A DNA stretch of 64,000 bases, from contig NZ_CP120210.1 in assembly GCF_029369745.1 (NCBI RefSeq), forward strand, positions 3,534,001-3,598,000, given 5' to 3'. Positions 25,297-33,985 of this stretch are shown one piece after another; within the stretch, counting starts at the first letter, position 1, and the number at the start of each line of letters is the position of its first letter. A model generated the notes under the pieces. The model was not told the origin of the DNA and ran no database searches. It saw only the letters and a list, made by a program, of their open reading frames with translations. The position numbers and the translations under genes were made by a program. This DNA comes from Amycolatopsis sp. QT-25 (lineage in GTDB: Bacteria; Actinomycetota; Actinomycetes; Mycobacteriales; Pseudonocardiaceae).

Positions 25297-25696
25297 ATTG
25301 CCGGGAAACGGTGACGGGTGGATGGCTGGCTCGCGGTCATGGGTGCGGTCTTGCGGCGGATGGCGGGGTGCGGATCAAGAGTGGGTGGTAGGCCGAGCGT
25401 CGCGGTTTGACGTGTTGCCGTCGGGTGCTAGGTGGCCGGGGCGTGGGTGCCGTTTCTGACGGTTAGGGGTTGATCGTTGCCGTGAAACGGCGACGGGGGA
25501 GGTGTCGAGTTACCGGCTCGCGGTCACCGGTGTGGCGTTGCCGCGAAATGGCGACGTCGCGAGTCCCGGCTCCGGTCGAGGCTCTCATCCAGGCAGGGTT
25601 TCCCGGCCTTGTCCCGGTCGTTGCCGCTCGGAGGTATCTGAGGTGAAGGTGCCATGTCCATAGTGGGTCAGGTCGGTGTCGCCGCGAAAGGGCGAA
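25297..25696 (+). repeat. Spaced hairpin repeats, field B (five units)
   Basis: Units start at 25297, 25476, 25537, 25620 and 25678. Best copies: GTTGCCGTGAAACGGCGAC (25476-25494) and GTTGCCGCGAAATGGCGAC (25537-25555), exactly 61 bp apart. GAAA is kept in four of five loops while stem bases vary with wobble. Spacing between neighbours is otherwise 58-179 bp. The unit at 25620 is degenerate. A looser relative (GTCGCC ... GGGCGAC) is at 26215-26236. Confidence 0.65.
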
Positions 25697-25922
25697 ATCC
25701 ATGTCGCCACTTGAGACTATTTGAGAGGTAAGCAAGGTGCCCGGACGTCGAAGCCTTTAATGGCGTCATCGCCACAGGGGATTCGGCACGCCCAGGACCG
25801 TCCACAGAGGGCTTCGAAGGGTTTTTAGCGCCCGATTCGGCACTTCATGCAGCCTCGCGTCGGGGTCATGAGTGGTGAGGACAGGTTAGGGCCAGAGTGT
25901 CTTGGATACCTACTGCATTGCG

Positions 25923-25980
25923 GCTTCGGCTGATCGCAAGTCACGTACTTCGGAGGGGCAAGGGTCGGCTGCGCCGGTGC
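25923..25980. repeat. Dispersed composite repeat, inverted shortened copy
   Basis: GTACTTCGGAGGGGCAAGGG and the following GTCGG-CTGCGCCGGTGC are the reverse complement of 1040-1085, lacking about ten internal bases. GCTTCGGCTGATC (25923-25935) is shared with 55667-55679. Confidence 0.55.
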
Positions 25981-25983
25981 ATC

Positions 25984-26045
25984 TGCGGTACATGAAGGCC
26001 CCCTTCCTTGCGCTAGACGCAAGGAAGGGGCCTTCATGTACCGCA
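25984..26045. terminator. Large hairpin between convergent HNH and pobA genes
   Basis: About 28-bp arms (TGCGGTACATGAAGGCCCCC... and its complement ending at 26045) around CTAGA, with one bulged C. The arm CATGAAGGCCCCCTTCCTTG is nearly identical to the hairpin at 55710. Probable bidirectional terminator. Confidence 0.6.
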
Positions 26046-26377
26046 CGAGAGAGAACCTCGACGGGCGGCATAGCAGACACAGGGGTCGTGACGTCCTTTG
26101 TGGACTGTTGAAACCACGTCAAGCCCCTTCCGAGATTTCGCGCCCGCCTCCGACTTCAGTACGTCAAGTTGCCTTACCCCTCAATAACTCGCCCGTCCAC
26201 TTCACCGGCTCGCGGTCGCCACCGTGAGAGGGCGACGTGTCGGGTCCGGCTCACGGCGAGACTCGCCTACGGCAGCGCGTTGCCGTTGCCTGGCAACTGT
26301 CCATGGCGGTCAGCGCACGGCCGGGACCAGCCCTCAGCCCCCCGCCTCAGCCCCAGCCCTAGACAGCCGAACCCGGT

Positions 26378-27553
26378 TCAGAACCCAATCGGCAGTCCCG
26401 CGTAGTTCTCCGCCAGCCCCGCCCGCCCCGCCTCGCTCCGTGCCAGCCACCGTAGCTGCGAAAGTTGCAACTGCTGGTCGAACGGATCGTCCGATCGGTG
26501 CAGCATCGTCGTCATCCACCACGAGAAATGTGTGCACCGCCAGACCCGGCGCAGTGCGGTGTCGGAGTAGGCGTCGGCGAGGGCGGAGTGTTTGTCCCGC
26601 ACCAAAGCCGTCAAGGCGGGAGCGAGGAGCGCGACGTCGGCGACGGCGAGGTTGAGGCCTTTGGCGCCGGTGGGCGGCACGATATGGGCGGCGTCACCGG
26701 CGAGGAACAGGCGGCCGTGCCGCAGGGGCTGCTGCACGAAGCTGCGCATCGGCAGCACGCTCTTGTCGGTGATCGGCCCCGGCGTGAGCGTCCAGCCGTC
26801 CTGGCCGTGGCCGAGCCGGGTCGCGAGGGCCTCCCAGATCCGCTCGTCGGACCAGGTGCCGATGTCGGTGCCGTTGGGTACTTGCAGGTACAGGCGGCTG
26901 ACGGTGGCCGAACGCATCGAGTGCATCGCGAAACCGTCGGGATGCCAGGCGTAGATGAGCTCGTCGGTCGACGGGGCGACGTCGGCGAGGACGCCGAGCC
27001 AGGAGTACGGGTAGGTGCGTTCCCAAGTCTGCTTCGCGACGTCGGGAATCGCGGTGCGGCAAGGCCCGAAGGAGCCGTCGCAGCCGACGATGACGTCGGC
27101 GTCGAGCCGCTGCCGCATACCGTCCGCGTCGGTGAAGGTGAGGTGGGGCCGGTCGGTTTCGATGTCGTGGACGGCGGTGTCGGTGACCTCGTAGTGGATC
27201 TGCTGCCCGGCGGCCGCTCGCGCCTTGCCCAGGTCCTTCGTCACCTCGGTCTGGCCGTACACGGTGACGCTGCGCCCGACCAGGTCCACGAAGTCGAGAT
27301 GGTGCCGCTCCTGTGGCCATTGGAGATGGATGCCGCGGTGCTCGTCGCCCTCGCGGTCGAGCCGGTCGGCGAGACCTGCTTCGCGAAGGAGGTCCACGGT
27401 GGACTGTTCGAGGATGCCTGCGCGGATCCGGGCCTCGACGTATGCCCGCGAGCGGGTCTCCACGATCACCGATTCGACTCCGGCCAGATCGAGCAGATGT
27501 GACAGGAGCAGGCCCGCCGGTCCGGCACCGACGATGGCGACTGGGGTGCGCAT
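26378..27553 (-). CDS. pobA: 4-hydroxybenzoate 3-monooxygenase
   Basis: A 391-residue class A flavoprotein. VAIVGAGPAGLLLSHLLDLAG (residues 5-25) is the FAD GxGxxG motif. A DG motif sits at VIVGCDGSFGPCR near 155, and LFLAGDAAHIVPPTGAKGLN near 280 is the second FAD motif. Length and RSRAYVEARIRAGILEQ match PobA. It hydroxylates 4-hydroxybenzoate to protocatechuate with NAD(P)H and O2 in the cytoplasm. It lies 32 bp after the IclR gene on the same strand. No pca ring-cleavage genes are in the window. Confidence 0.9.
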   Translation of the reverse strand: MRTPVAIVGAGPAGLLLSHLLDLAGVESVIVETRSRAYVEARIRAGILEQSTVDLLREAGLADRLDREGDEHRGIHLQWPQERHHLDFVDLVGRSVTVYGQTEVTKDLGKARAAAGQQIHYEVTDTAVHDIETDRPHLTFTDADGMRQRLDADVIVGCDGSFGPCRTAIPDVAKQTWERTYPYSWLGVLADVAPSTDELIYAWHPDGFAMHSMRSATVSRLYLQVPNGTDIGTWSDERIWEALATRLGHGQDGWTLTPGPITDKSVLPMRSFVQQPLRHGRLFLAGDAAHIVPPTGAKGLNLAVADVALLAPALTALVRDKHSALADAYSDTALRRVWRCTHFSWWMTTMLHRSDDPFDQQLQLSQLRWLARSEAGRAGLAENYAGLPIGF

Positions 27554-27585
27554 GACCGGATTCTGGCCGCGTGGCGGGCGAACCG

Positions 27586-28362
27586 CTAGCGTCCGCTTCC
27601 ACTCAGTGAAACCGGCAGGCTCCGTCCGATTCCGGCGGCCGCGACCTGGAGCGCGGAGATCAGCCGTGCCCGGCCGCGGCTCAAATCGGGGACGACCAGG
27701 CCGAGCGCCGCGACGACCTCGCCGCCGGACGACCGGATCGGGACGGCGATCGAGCAGGCGCCCCGGCTCATCTCCTCGACGGTCTGCGCGAAACCCTCCC
27801 GGCGTACGCGCCGCAACTGCTCGCGGAGCCGTCCGGGCTGAGTGACGGTGTACGGCGTGACGCGGGTCAGCGAGGCGAGCACCTGCCGTCGGAGGTCTTC
27901 CGGAGCCCAGGCCAGCAGCACCTTCCCGATCCCGGTGGCGTGCAGCGGCAGCCGTCCGCCGATCCGGCTGACCACCGGCACGGACGCGTTCCCGGAGATC
28001 CGGTCGAGGTAGAGCACCTCGGCACCGTCCCGCTCACCGAGATGCACGGTGGCACCGGTCGCGCCGTAGAGATCCTGGAGGAAGGGAGCGGCGACCTGCC
28101 GCAGTTCGAACTGGACGGGCGCGAGCAGGCCGAGGTCCCACAGTCGCCTGCCGACGGCGTACCGATCCTCGCGCCGCTCCAGCGCGCCGAGGCCCACGAG
28201 TTCGCGGGCGATCCGGTGCGCGGTGGGCAACGGCAAGTCGGCGCGGCCCGCGAGTTCGCTCAGCGACAGCTCACGATGGTCGACGTCGAAGGCGCCCAGC
28301 AGCGCGAACGCCCGTGACGTGACACTGGCCCCCGGCGTGGACACATTCCCGGCCATCCGCAC
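27586..28362 (-). CDS. IclR-family regulator (PobR/PcaU-like), probable pobA activator
   Basis: A 258-residue protein. N-terminal winged HTH (ASVTSRAFALLGAFD; LSLSELAGRADLPLPTAHRI) and C-terminal IclR effector domain with GRLPLHATGIGKVLLAW and MSRGACSIAVPIR. Aromatic-acid-responsive IclR proteins usually sit beside pobA or pca genes (family knowledge), supporting control of pobA by 4-hydroxybenzoate. GTG at 28362; an ATG six bases later is an alternative. Confidence 0.85.
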   Translation of the reverse strand: MRMAGNVSTPGASVTSRAFALLGAFDVDHRELSLSELAGRADLPLPTAHRIARELVGLGALERREDRYAVGRRLWDLGLLAPVQFELRQVAAPFLQDLYGATGATVHLGERDGAEVLYLDRISGNASVPVVSRIGGRLPLHATGIGKVLLAWAPEDLRRQVLASLTRVTPYTVTQPGRLREQLRRVRREGFAQTVEEMSRGACSIAVPIRSSGGEVVAALGLVVPDLSRGRARLISALQVAAAGIGRSLPVSLSGSGR

Positions 28363-28381
28363 ATTCTCTCACCGAGCGGAA

Positions 28382-29653
28382 TCAAGGCATCAGGATCAGC
28401 CCGGCCCACAGTCCGGCGACGGCGAGCACGAGGGACGCCGGCACCGTGAGCAACCCGAGCCGGGTGAACTCGCCAAGATCGGGCCGGGTGTCGTGCCGGT
28501 GCAGGATCCGCCGCCACAGCAGCGTGGCCAGCGAGCCGACATAGGTGAGGTTCGGCCCGAGGTTGACCCCGATCAGCACCGCCAGTACCACGGGGGTGCC
28601 GCCCGCGGCGGCGAGCGGCAGCAGGACGAGCACGGCGGGCAGGTTGTTGATCAGGTTGGCCAGGACGGCCGCCACCGTGGCGGCGCCGAGCAGGGCGAGG
28701 AACGACGTCGAAGTCGGCACCAGGTGGCTGAGCGCTTCGTCCAGCCCGTTGTCGACGACGGCGCGGACCACGATCGCCAGCGCGAGCACGAACGCGAGGA
28801 ACGGGATGCTCGCCGACCGCACGATCGAGGACGGCGAGGTCCGCCGCTGCGCGAGGGCGCGGCAGGCCAGGACGGCGGCACCGGCGAACGCGGCCCAGGC
28901 GGGGCTGACCTCCAGCGAGGACGTGAGCACGAACCCGGCCAGCGTCAGGCCGAGCACGACCAGGACGAACGCCGGGACCTTCCCGGCCGGGACAGCCTTG
29001 CCGCCACGAGGCCGGGCCGCCAGGTCGGCGGCGAAGAACCGGCGGAACACCAGATATTCGGTGAGCACCGCCGCGAGCCAAGGAAGGGTCATCAGCGCGG
29101 TGAACCGGAGGAACGAGACACCGGTCGCGGCGACGGCGAGCAGATTGGTCAGATTGGACACCGGCAGCAGCAACGAGGCCGAGTTCGCCAGATGCGCACA
29201 CGCGTAGGCGTGCGGTTTGGCTCGCGCGCCCATCCGCGCGGCGGTGGCGAACACGACCGGGGTCAGCAGTACGACGGTGGCGTCCAGGCTGAGCACCACC
29301 GTGACCGCCGCGGCGACCGCGAACACGGCGGGCAGCAGCCGCTGTGGCCGTCCCCGGCCGAACCGGGCCATCAGCGTCCCGGCCGCCTGGAACAGGCCTT
29401 CGTCGTCGCACACCTTGGCCAGGACGAGCACCGCGCCGAGGAAGCCGACGACCGGGGCGAGCCTGGCCACCTCGTCGACGGCGTCGGGGACCGAGATCGC
29501 CCCGGCGGCCAGCACGATCCCCGCGGCGGGAACGGCGGCGACCGCCTCCGGAAGGCCGCGTGGCCGGATGACCGCGAAGGCCAGGACGATCAGCAGGAGG
29601 GCGATGGACACCATCTCGCCGGGAATGCCCGTCAGCGCGAACCTCCTTCTCAT
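28382..29653 (-). CDS. ArsB/NhaD-superfamily ion permease
   Basis: A 423-residue membrane protein with about 11-12 helices. NSASLLLPVSNLTNLLA and NLINNLPAVLVLLPLA are the paired ion-transporter hairpin motifs, and GVNLGPNLTYVGSLATLLW matches ArsB-type proteins. It would move an anion (arsenite, carboxylate) or Na+ across the membrane; no arsenic genes are adjacent. The ATG at 29653 is odd: the strong ribosome site AAGGAGG lies inside the reading frame, six bases before a CTG at 29635, so the true start may be that CTG. Confidence 0.78.
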   Translation of the reverse strand: MRRRFALTGIPGEMVSIALLLIVLAFAVIRPRGLPEAVAAVPAAGIVLAAGAISVPDAVDEVARLAPVVGFLGAVLVLAKVCDDEGLFQAAGTLMARFGRGRPQRLLPAVFAVAAAVTVVLSLDATVVLLTPVVFATAARMGARAKPHAYACAHLANSASLLLPVSNLTNLLAVAATGVSFLRFTALMTLPWLAAVLTEYLVFRRFFAADLAARPRGGKAVPAGKVPAFVLVVLGLTLAGFVLTSSLEVSPAWAAFAGAAVLACRALAQRRTSPSSIVRSASIPFLAFVLALAIVVRAVVDNGLDEALSHLVPTSTSFLALLGAATVAAVLANLINNLPAVLVLLPLAAAGGTPVVLAVLIGVNLGPNLTYVGSLATLLWRRILHRHDTRPDLGEFTRLGLLTVPASLVLAVAGLWAGLILMP

Positions 29654-29898
29654 GAAGTCGTACCCGGCAATCTAGCCTGGGCGGATTCGGCGTCCGGACG
29701 CCGTGAGGAAACGGGGCTCGCCGGGTTCGACCTCGTGTCCGAACAGGTCACCGCGGGGCGCTGGGAAGCACTCCACCAGAGGCGCGAAAACGAGCCTGGG
29801 GCGGCCGGGCTGCTGCTAGGCTGGCGGCAGTTGCTTGCTCGCACGGGAAGATCCCCGGCCGCTGCACCGGAGCCGCACGTTTCTTCCGAGGAGCCTTC

Positions 29899-31065
29899 AT
29901 GTCTCTTCCCCTCGCCCGTCGTATGGACGGCGTCACCAGTTCCCCCGTGCGCGATCTGCTCGCGCTCACCGCCCGCCCTGGCGTGCTCTCCTTCGCCGGC
30001 GGCATGCCCGCGCCGGAACTGTTCGACAGGGACGGCCTCCGCGCCGCCTTCGACCGGGCGCTCGCCGACAAGGCCGTGTTGCAGTATTCGCCCACCGAAG
30101 GGAATCCACGGCTGCGTGAGCTGCTCGCGCAGCGGCTGGCCGGTCGCGGGCTCCCGACCACTGTGGACGATCTTCTGGTCACCACGGGTTCACAGCAGGG
30201 TCTTCAGTTGCTGAGCACCGCGTTGCTCGATCCCGGAGCCACCGTGCTGGTGGAGGAACCGGTGTACCTGTCCGCGTTGCAGTGTTTCCAGCTCGCCGAG
30301 GCGCGGATCGTGCCCGTTCCCGGCGACTCGGAAGGGATCGATCCGGCCGCGCTGGACGAGATCGCGGCCAGGGAACACCCGTCGCTGCTGTACCTCGTCC
30401 CGACGTTCTCGAACCCGTCCGGCCGGACGATCGGTCCCGGCAGGCGTCGCGCGCTCGCGGAAGTCATCGCGCGCCACGGGTGCTGGCTCGTCGAAGACGA
30501 TCCGTACCACGAACTGCGGTATCGCGGTGAACGCGAAGAACCGATGTCGGCCCGTCCGGAACTCGCCGAGCGCGCGATCCACCTCGGCAGTTTCTCGAAG
30601 GTGATCGCCCCGGGGATGCGGCTCAGCTGGCTCCGGGCGCCGAGGGAGCTGGTGCGCCGCGTCGCGATCCTCAAGCAGGCGAGCGATCTGCACACCTCGA
30701 CGGTCGATCAGGCGGCGGCGGCCGAGTACCTGGCCGCCGCGGATCTCGACGCCCACGTGCGGACACTGTGCGCGGCCTACCGGGTGCGCCGCGACGCGAT
30801 GCTGGCCGAACTGCCCGCGATCACGCCGCCCGGCACGACCTGGACCGACCCGGACGGCGGGATGTTCGTCTGGGTCACCCTTCCCGGCGGGACGGACACG
30901 GACGCGCTGCTTCCCGAAGCGTTGCGCCATGACGTCGCTTTCGTGCCCGGTTCGGCGTTCCAGGTGGGGGAGCCGGACCGGTCGGCCTTGCGGCTCTCGT
31001 TCGCCACGCACGCGCCGGAGACGATCGCCGAAGGACTGCGACGGCTGGGCAAAGCCTTGTCCTAG
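29899..31065 (+). CDS. PLP-dependent aminotransferase, 2-aminoadipate/aromatic type
   Basis: A 388-residue fold-type I aminotransferase. LSFAGGMPAPELF (residue 29), LQYSPTEGNPRLRELLA (60), TTGSQQGLQLL (94), VPTFSNPSGRT (167) and SFSKVIAPGMRLSW (231, PLP-Lys) match the LysN/Aro8-like subgroup. RLSFATHAPE near the end holds the substrate carboxylate Arg. It transfers amino groups between an amino acid and 2-oxoglutarate; substrate class uncertain. Its 3' end carries a short tandem duplication (AGCCTTGTCCT twice). Confidence 0.85.
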   Translation: MSLPLARRMDGVTSSPVRDLLALTARPGVLSFAGGMPAPELFDRDGLRAAFDRALADKAVLQYSPTEGNPRLRELLAQRLAGRGLPTTVDDLLVTTGSQQGLQLLSTALLDPGATVLVEEPVYLSALQCFQLAEARIVPVPGDSEGIDPAALDEIAAREHPSLLYLVPTFSNPSGRTIGPGRRRALAEVIARHGCWLVEDDPYHELRYRGEREEPMSARPELAERAIHLGSFSKVIAPGMRLSWLRAPRELVRRVAILKQASDLHTSTVDQAAAAEYLAAADLDAHVRTLCAAYRVRRDAMLAELPAITPPGTTWTDPDGGMFVWVTLPGGTDTDALLPEALRHDVAFVPGSAFQVGEPDRSALRLSFATHAPETIAEGLRRLGKALS

Positions 31066-31072
31066 CCTTGTC

Positions 31073-32026
31073 CTAGCCGCTGGGCGGCTCAGCCGTGCGG
31101 AAAGTGCGGCGGTAGCTGTCCGGCGGCACGCCGACCGTCCGGTTGAAATGCCGTCGCAGGGTGGCGGCGGTGCCCATCCCGGTGGCTTCCGCGATCAGGT
31201 CGACACTGTCGTCGGTCCGCTCCAGGAGCTCCTGGGCGCGGCGGATGCGCTGGTTCAGCAGCCAGCGCAACGGGGTCGTCCCGGTCACCGACCGGAAATG
31301 CCGGGCCAGGTTGCGGGAACTCATGGTGGCCTGGCGGGCGAGGTCCTCGACGGTCAGCGGCCGGTCCAGCCGTTCGCTGATCCAGGGGAGCAGCCCGCCG
31401 AGCGGATGGTCGTCCTGTTCGGGCACCGGGGCGGTGACGAACTGGGCCTGCCCGCCCGCTCGGTGCGGCGGGACGACCAGGCGGCGGGCGACGGTGTTCG
31501 CGACCGCCGAACCGTGGTCGGAGCGGACCAGGTGCAGGCACAGGTCCATCGCGGCGGCCTTGCCCGCCGAAGTGAGCACGTTGCCGTTGTCGACGTAGAG
31601 GACGTCCGGATCGACCTCCACCGACGGATGGCGGGCGGCGAGGACGTCGGTGTGGGCCCAATGCGTCGTGGCTCGACGGCCGTCGAGCAGGCCGGCGGCC
31701 GCCAACACGAACGCGCCCGTGCAGAGGGACGCCACCCGTGCGCCCGCTTCGTGGGCGGCCCGCACGGCGTCGACGAGGTCCGGGGGCGGATCGACGCCGA
31801 CGTCGGCCCAGCCGGGGACGATGACGGTGTCGGCCCGCGCGAGCTGGCCGAGCCCGTGGTCCGGTTCGAGGAGGAAGCGGCCGACCTTCACCGGCTCCGA
31901 CCCGCAGACGCTGAAGTCGTACCAGGAGCCGGCGAACCCCGGCAGGCCCGTGCCGAAGACCTCGTGGGCGATGGCCAGCTCGAACTGCAGCATGCCGTCG
32001 GAGGCGGCGAGGGCGACCGTGCTCAT
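31073..32026 (-). CDS. GlxA-family (DJ-1/PfpI + AraC) transcriptional regulator
   Basis: A 317-residue protein. N-terminal DJ-1/PfpI-like domain (about 1-190) with SLCTGAFVLAAAGLLDGRRA, which keeps the nucleophile-elbow Cys. C-terminal AraC double HTH (about 210-305): LTVEDLARQATMSSRNLARHF and IRRAQELLERTDDSVDLIAE. Members often sense small metabolites. It is divergent from the saccharopine-dehydrogenase-like gene, with a palindrome between (32061-32087). Confidence 0.87.
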   Translation of the reverse strand: MSTVALAASDGMLQFELAIAHEVFGTGLPGFAGSWYDFSVCGSEPVKVGRFLLEPDHGLGQLARADTVIVPGWADVGVDPPPDLVDAVRAAHEAGARVASLCTGAFVLAAAGLLDGRRATTHWAHTDVLAARHPSVEVDPDVLYVDNGNVLTSAGKAAAMDLCLHLVRSDHGSAVANTVARRLVVPPHRAGGQAQFVTAPVPEQDDHPLGGLLPWISERLDRPLTVEDLARQATMSSRNLARHFRSVTGTTPLRWLLNQRIRRAQELLERTDDSVDLIAEATGMGTAATLRRHFNRTVGVPPDSYRRTFRTAEPPSG

Positions 32027-32060
32027 GTCCGAAAGTGTACGCAGGATGGCGTTCCGGACA

Positions 32061-32087
32061 CTGTCGGCGGACGGGAACCGCCGACAG
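32061..32087. promoter_or_regulatory. 10-bp-arm palindrome in divergent gap
   Basis: CTGTCGGCGG and CCGCCGACAG pair perfectly across ACGGGAA. CAGGATGG occurs just before and at its end. Candidate binding site for the GlxA-type regulator, or a leader hairpin for the saccharopine-dehydrogenase-like gene. Confidence 0.55.
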
Positions 32088-32127
32088 GATGGTCCACAGT
32101 GGATCGATCGAGAACGGGAGAACCCTC

Positions 32128-33129
32128 ATGGGTACGTACGACGTCGCGGTGTTCGGGGCTTACGGGCACACCGGGCGCTTCGTGGTGGCGGAGTTGCGCG
32201 AGCGCGGTTTCGGTGTGCTGGCGGTGGGACGGGACGAGGTGAAGCTGCGCGGTCTGCCTTGGCCCGATCTCGACATCCGGCAGGCGTCGGTCGACGACGC
32301 GGCTTCGCTCGACCGCGCCTTCGAGGGCGCCGACGCGGTGATCAACGCCGCCGGGCCGTTCGCCGACACCGCGGCTCCGGTGATCGATGCGGCACTGCGG
32401 GCGGGCGTCCCGTATCTGGACGTGGCGGCGGAGCTCGAAGCGAACATGGACACCTTCGCGCATTTCGCCGACCGCGCCGCGGGAGCGACGGTGATCCCGG
32501 CGATGGCGTTCTTCGGCGGGCTCGGCGATCTGATGGTCACCGCCGCGATGGGCGACTGGACGTCCGCCGACGAAGCGCACGTCGCCTACGCGCTGAGCAG
32601 CTGGCATCCGACCGAAGGGACCCGCGCGGCGGGCAAGGTGTCACGGGAGCGGCGCGGTGGCCGGCGGATCCGGTTCTCCGGCGGCCGGATCGAGTATCGC
32701 GACGACGCGCTGCCGGAACTGGACTGGGACTTCCCCGCGCCGTTCGGGACCCGCGCCGTACTCGGCGAGTTCACGATGGCCGACGTCGTCACCGTCCCGA
32801 GGCACCTCGCCATTTCCGAGGTGACCACGTACATGACCGTGAACGCGGCTCGTGAGGTGGTGACGCCCGAGACGCCCCCGCCCGGATCGGACGGCTCCTC
32901 CTCGCAGGAGTTCGTGGTCGACGTCGTCGTGCGATCCGGTGGCGTGGAACGGCGGATCGTCGCACGGGGCCGGGACATCTACGCGAGCACGGCACCGCTG
33001 GTGGTGGAAGCCGTGCAACGGGTGCTCGACGGCCGGACCGAGGCGACCGGGGTCGTCTCGGCCGGGGAGGTCTTCGACGCGGCCGACTTCCTGGGCGCGC
33101 TGGCCCCGCGGATCACCGTCACCGGGTGA
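32128..33129 (+). CDS. Saccharopine dehydrogenase-like NAD(P)-binding protein
   Basis: A 333-residue protein. AVFGAYGHTGRFVVAEL (residues 7-23) is a dinucleotide-binding motif; AVINAAGPFADTAAPVIDAA and GVPYLDVAAE follow, as in the saccharopine-dehydrogenase/trans-enoyl reductase-like group. The ATG at 32128 follows GGGAG; a longer frame from 32035 is not supported. Function not assignable; oxidoreductase acting on a small molecule. Confidence 0.8.
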   Translation: MGTYDVAVFGAYGHTGRFVVAELRERGFGVLAVGRDEVKLRGLPWPDLDIRQASVDDAASLDRAFEGADAVINAAGPFADTAAPVIDAALRAGVPYLDVAAELEANMDTFAHFADRAAGATVIPAMAFFGGLGDLMVTAAMGDWTSADEAHVAYALSSWHPTEGTRAAGKVSRERRGGRRIRFSGGRIEYRDDALPELDWDFPAPFGTRAVLGEFTMADVVTVPRHLAISEVTTYMTVNAAREVVTPETPPPGSDGSSSQEFVVDVVVRSGGVERRIVARGRDIYASTAPLVVEAVQRVLDGRTEATGVVSAGEVFDAADFLGALAPRITVTG

Positions 33130-33691
33130 CACCTTCCCGCCGGCCTGGATGCGGCAGCCGCGCGGGCGGGGCCTCGCCGGGCCGGTACTCGAAATGCCAC
33201 CACTCGTTGTCGTAGATCCGGTAGAGGGCGAAGCGGGCACCGTGCTCCTCCAGCCACTGCGCGCCTTCGCGCGGCCGGACGTCCAGCGCGGTGCCCCGGA
33301 CGTGCGCGGAATCTTCCGGTGACAGGACCCGCTTTCGCCCCGCCTCCGCGAGGAAGAGGCGATGCTGTTCGGCGGCGTCACGATGTCCCGAGGTGACGCC
33401 GAGAAGTGTGCCGTGCCGCCAGAACGCCTCGGTCCTGGCGGCGGTGAACGCCGCGAGGGTGCCGCCGGTGAGCCCGGCGAGGTTCTCGGCCGGGAACCGC
33501 AGCGACAGTGCCCAGCCACAGGCGAGCCGCCGGGCGTGGCGGGGGGACCGCGGCCACGCCGGGATCAGCAGCAGCGCCGCGAGGACACGGGTGATGGTCG
33601 CGAGAACGAGTTCTTTCACGCCGTTCAGCGTCGGCGCCGTTTGTCCGAGGCCGATCACGGTGACGTGCGCGGACGTCGACGAAAAGGTCAC
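33119..33691 (-). CDS. Peptidase M15 (VanY/DD-carboxypeptidase-like), membrane-anchored
   Basis: About 190 residues, or 166 if a GTG at 33619 is the start. VLATITRVLAALLLIPAW is a signal anchor. GVTSGHRDAAEQHRLFL, SAHVRGTALDVRP (zinc ligands His and Asp) and NEWWHFEY (third ligand His) define the M15B active site. It would trim D-alanyl ends of cell-wall peptides. Neither start has a good ribosome site. It overlaps the preceding convergent gene by 11 bp. Confidence 0.75.
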   Translation of the reverse strand: MTFSSTSAHVTVIGLGQTAPTLNGVKELVLATITRVLAALLLIPAWPRSPRHARRLACGWALSLRFPAENLAGLTGGTLAAFTAARTEAFWRHGTLLGVTSGHRDAAEQHRLFLAEAGRKRVLSPEDSAHVRGTALDVRPREGAQWLEEHGARFALYRIYDNEWWHFEYRPGEAPPARLPHPGRREGVTR

Positions 33692-33948
33692 CGTTCCGTA
33701 CGAAGCACACGTGACGGAACGAAGACATTCCGCGGACGCTTCGTGGAAACAGGATGGACATCATGGCGTGTCATGGACGAGCCAGTCGTCGGCATGCCCA
33801 TGCTCACCGCGCGCAACGAGGACATCGACGTGGTGACCGGGCTCTTCGGGGATTGGCTCGGCGGCGGTGCGCGGATCACCCCGCGGGCCCGGAAGTGTCC
33901 CGAATCACCGGTGCCGGTCCCTCGCTTTGTCCGGATCCGCCCGCTAGC

Positions 33949-33967
33949 TTAGGCAAGGCTAAGCATA
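33949..33967 (+). promoter_or_regulatory. IdeR/DmdR-type iron box upstream of dhbA
   Basis: TTAGGCAAGGCTAAGCATA matches the consensus TTAGGTTAGGCTAACCTAA at 14 of 19 positions, 18 bp before the dhbA start. A weaker site than the one at 34774. Predicts repression by iron-loaded regulator. The rest of 33692-33948 shows no feature. Confidence 0.7.
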
Positions 33968-33985
33968 GGGAACGGGGGTTGTGGC

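Larger units (their letters stand above)
25294..26377. other. 1.1-kb non-coding repeat field
   Basis: No gene seen. It holds hairpin repeats of field B (25297-25696), a related stem at 26215-26236, an inverted partial copy of the composite repeat (25923-25980) and a large hairpin (25984-26045). It lies between the convergent HNH and pobA genes. Confidence 0.55.

Noticed and set aside
13325..25696. CRISPR array
   Set aside because: Repeats of 19 nt are variable, spacing is irregular outside a few 61-bp steps, intervening DNA is itself partly similar, and no cas gene is present.
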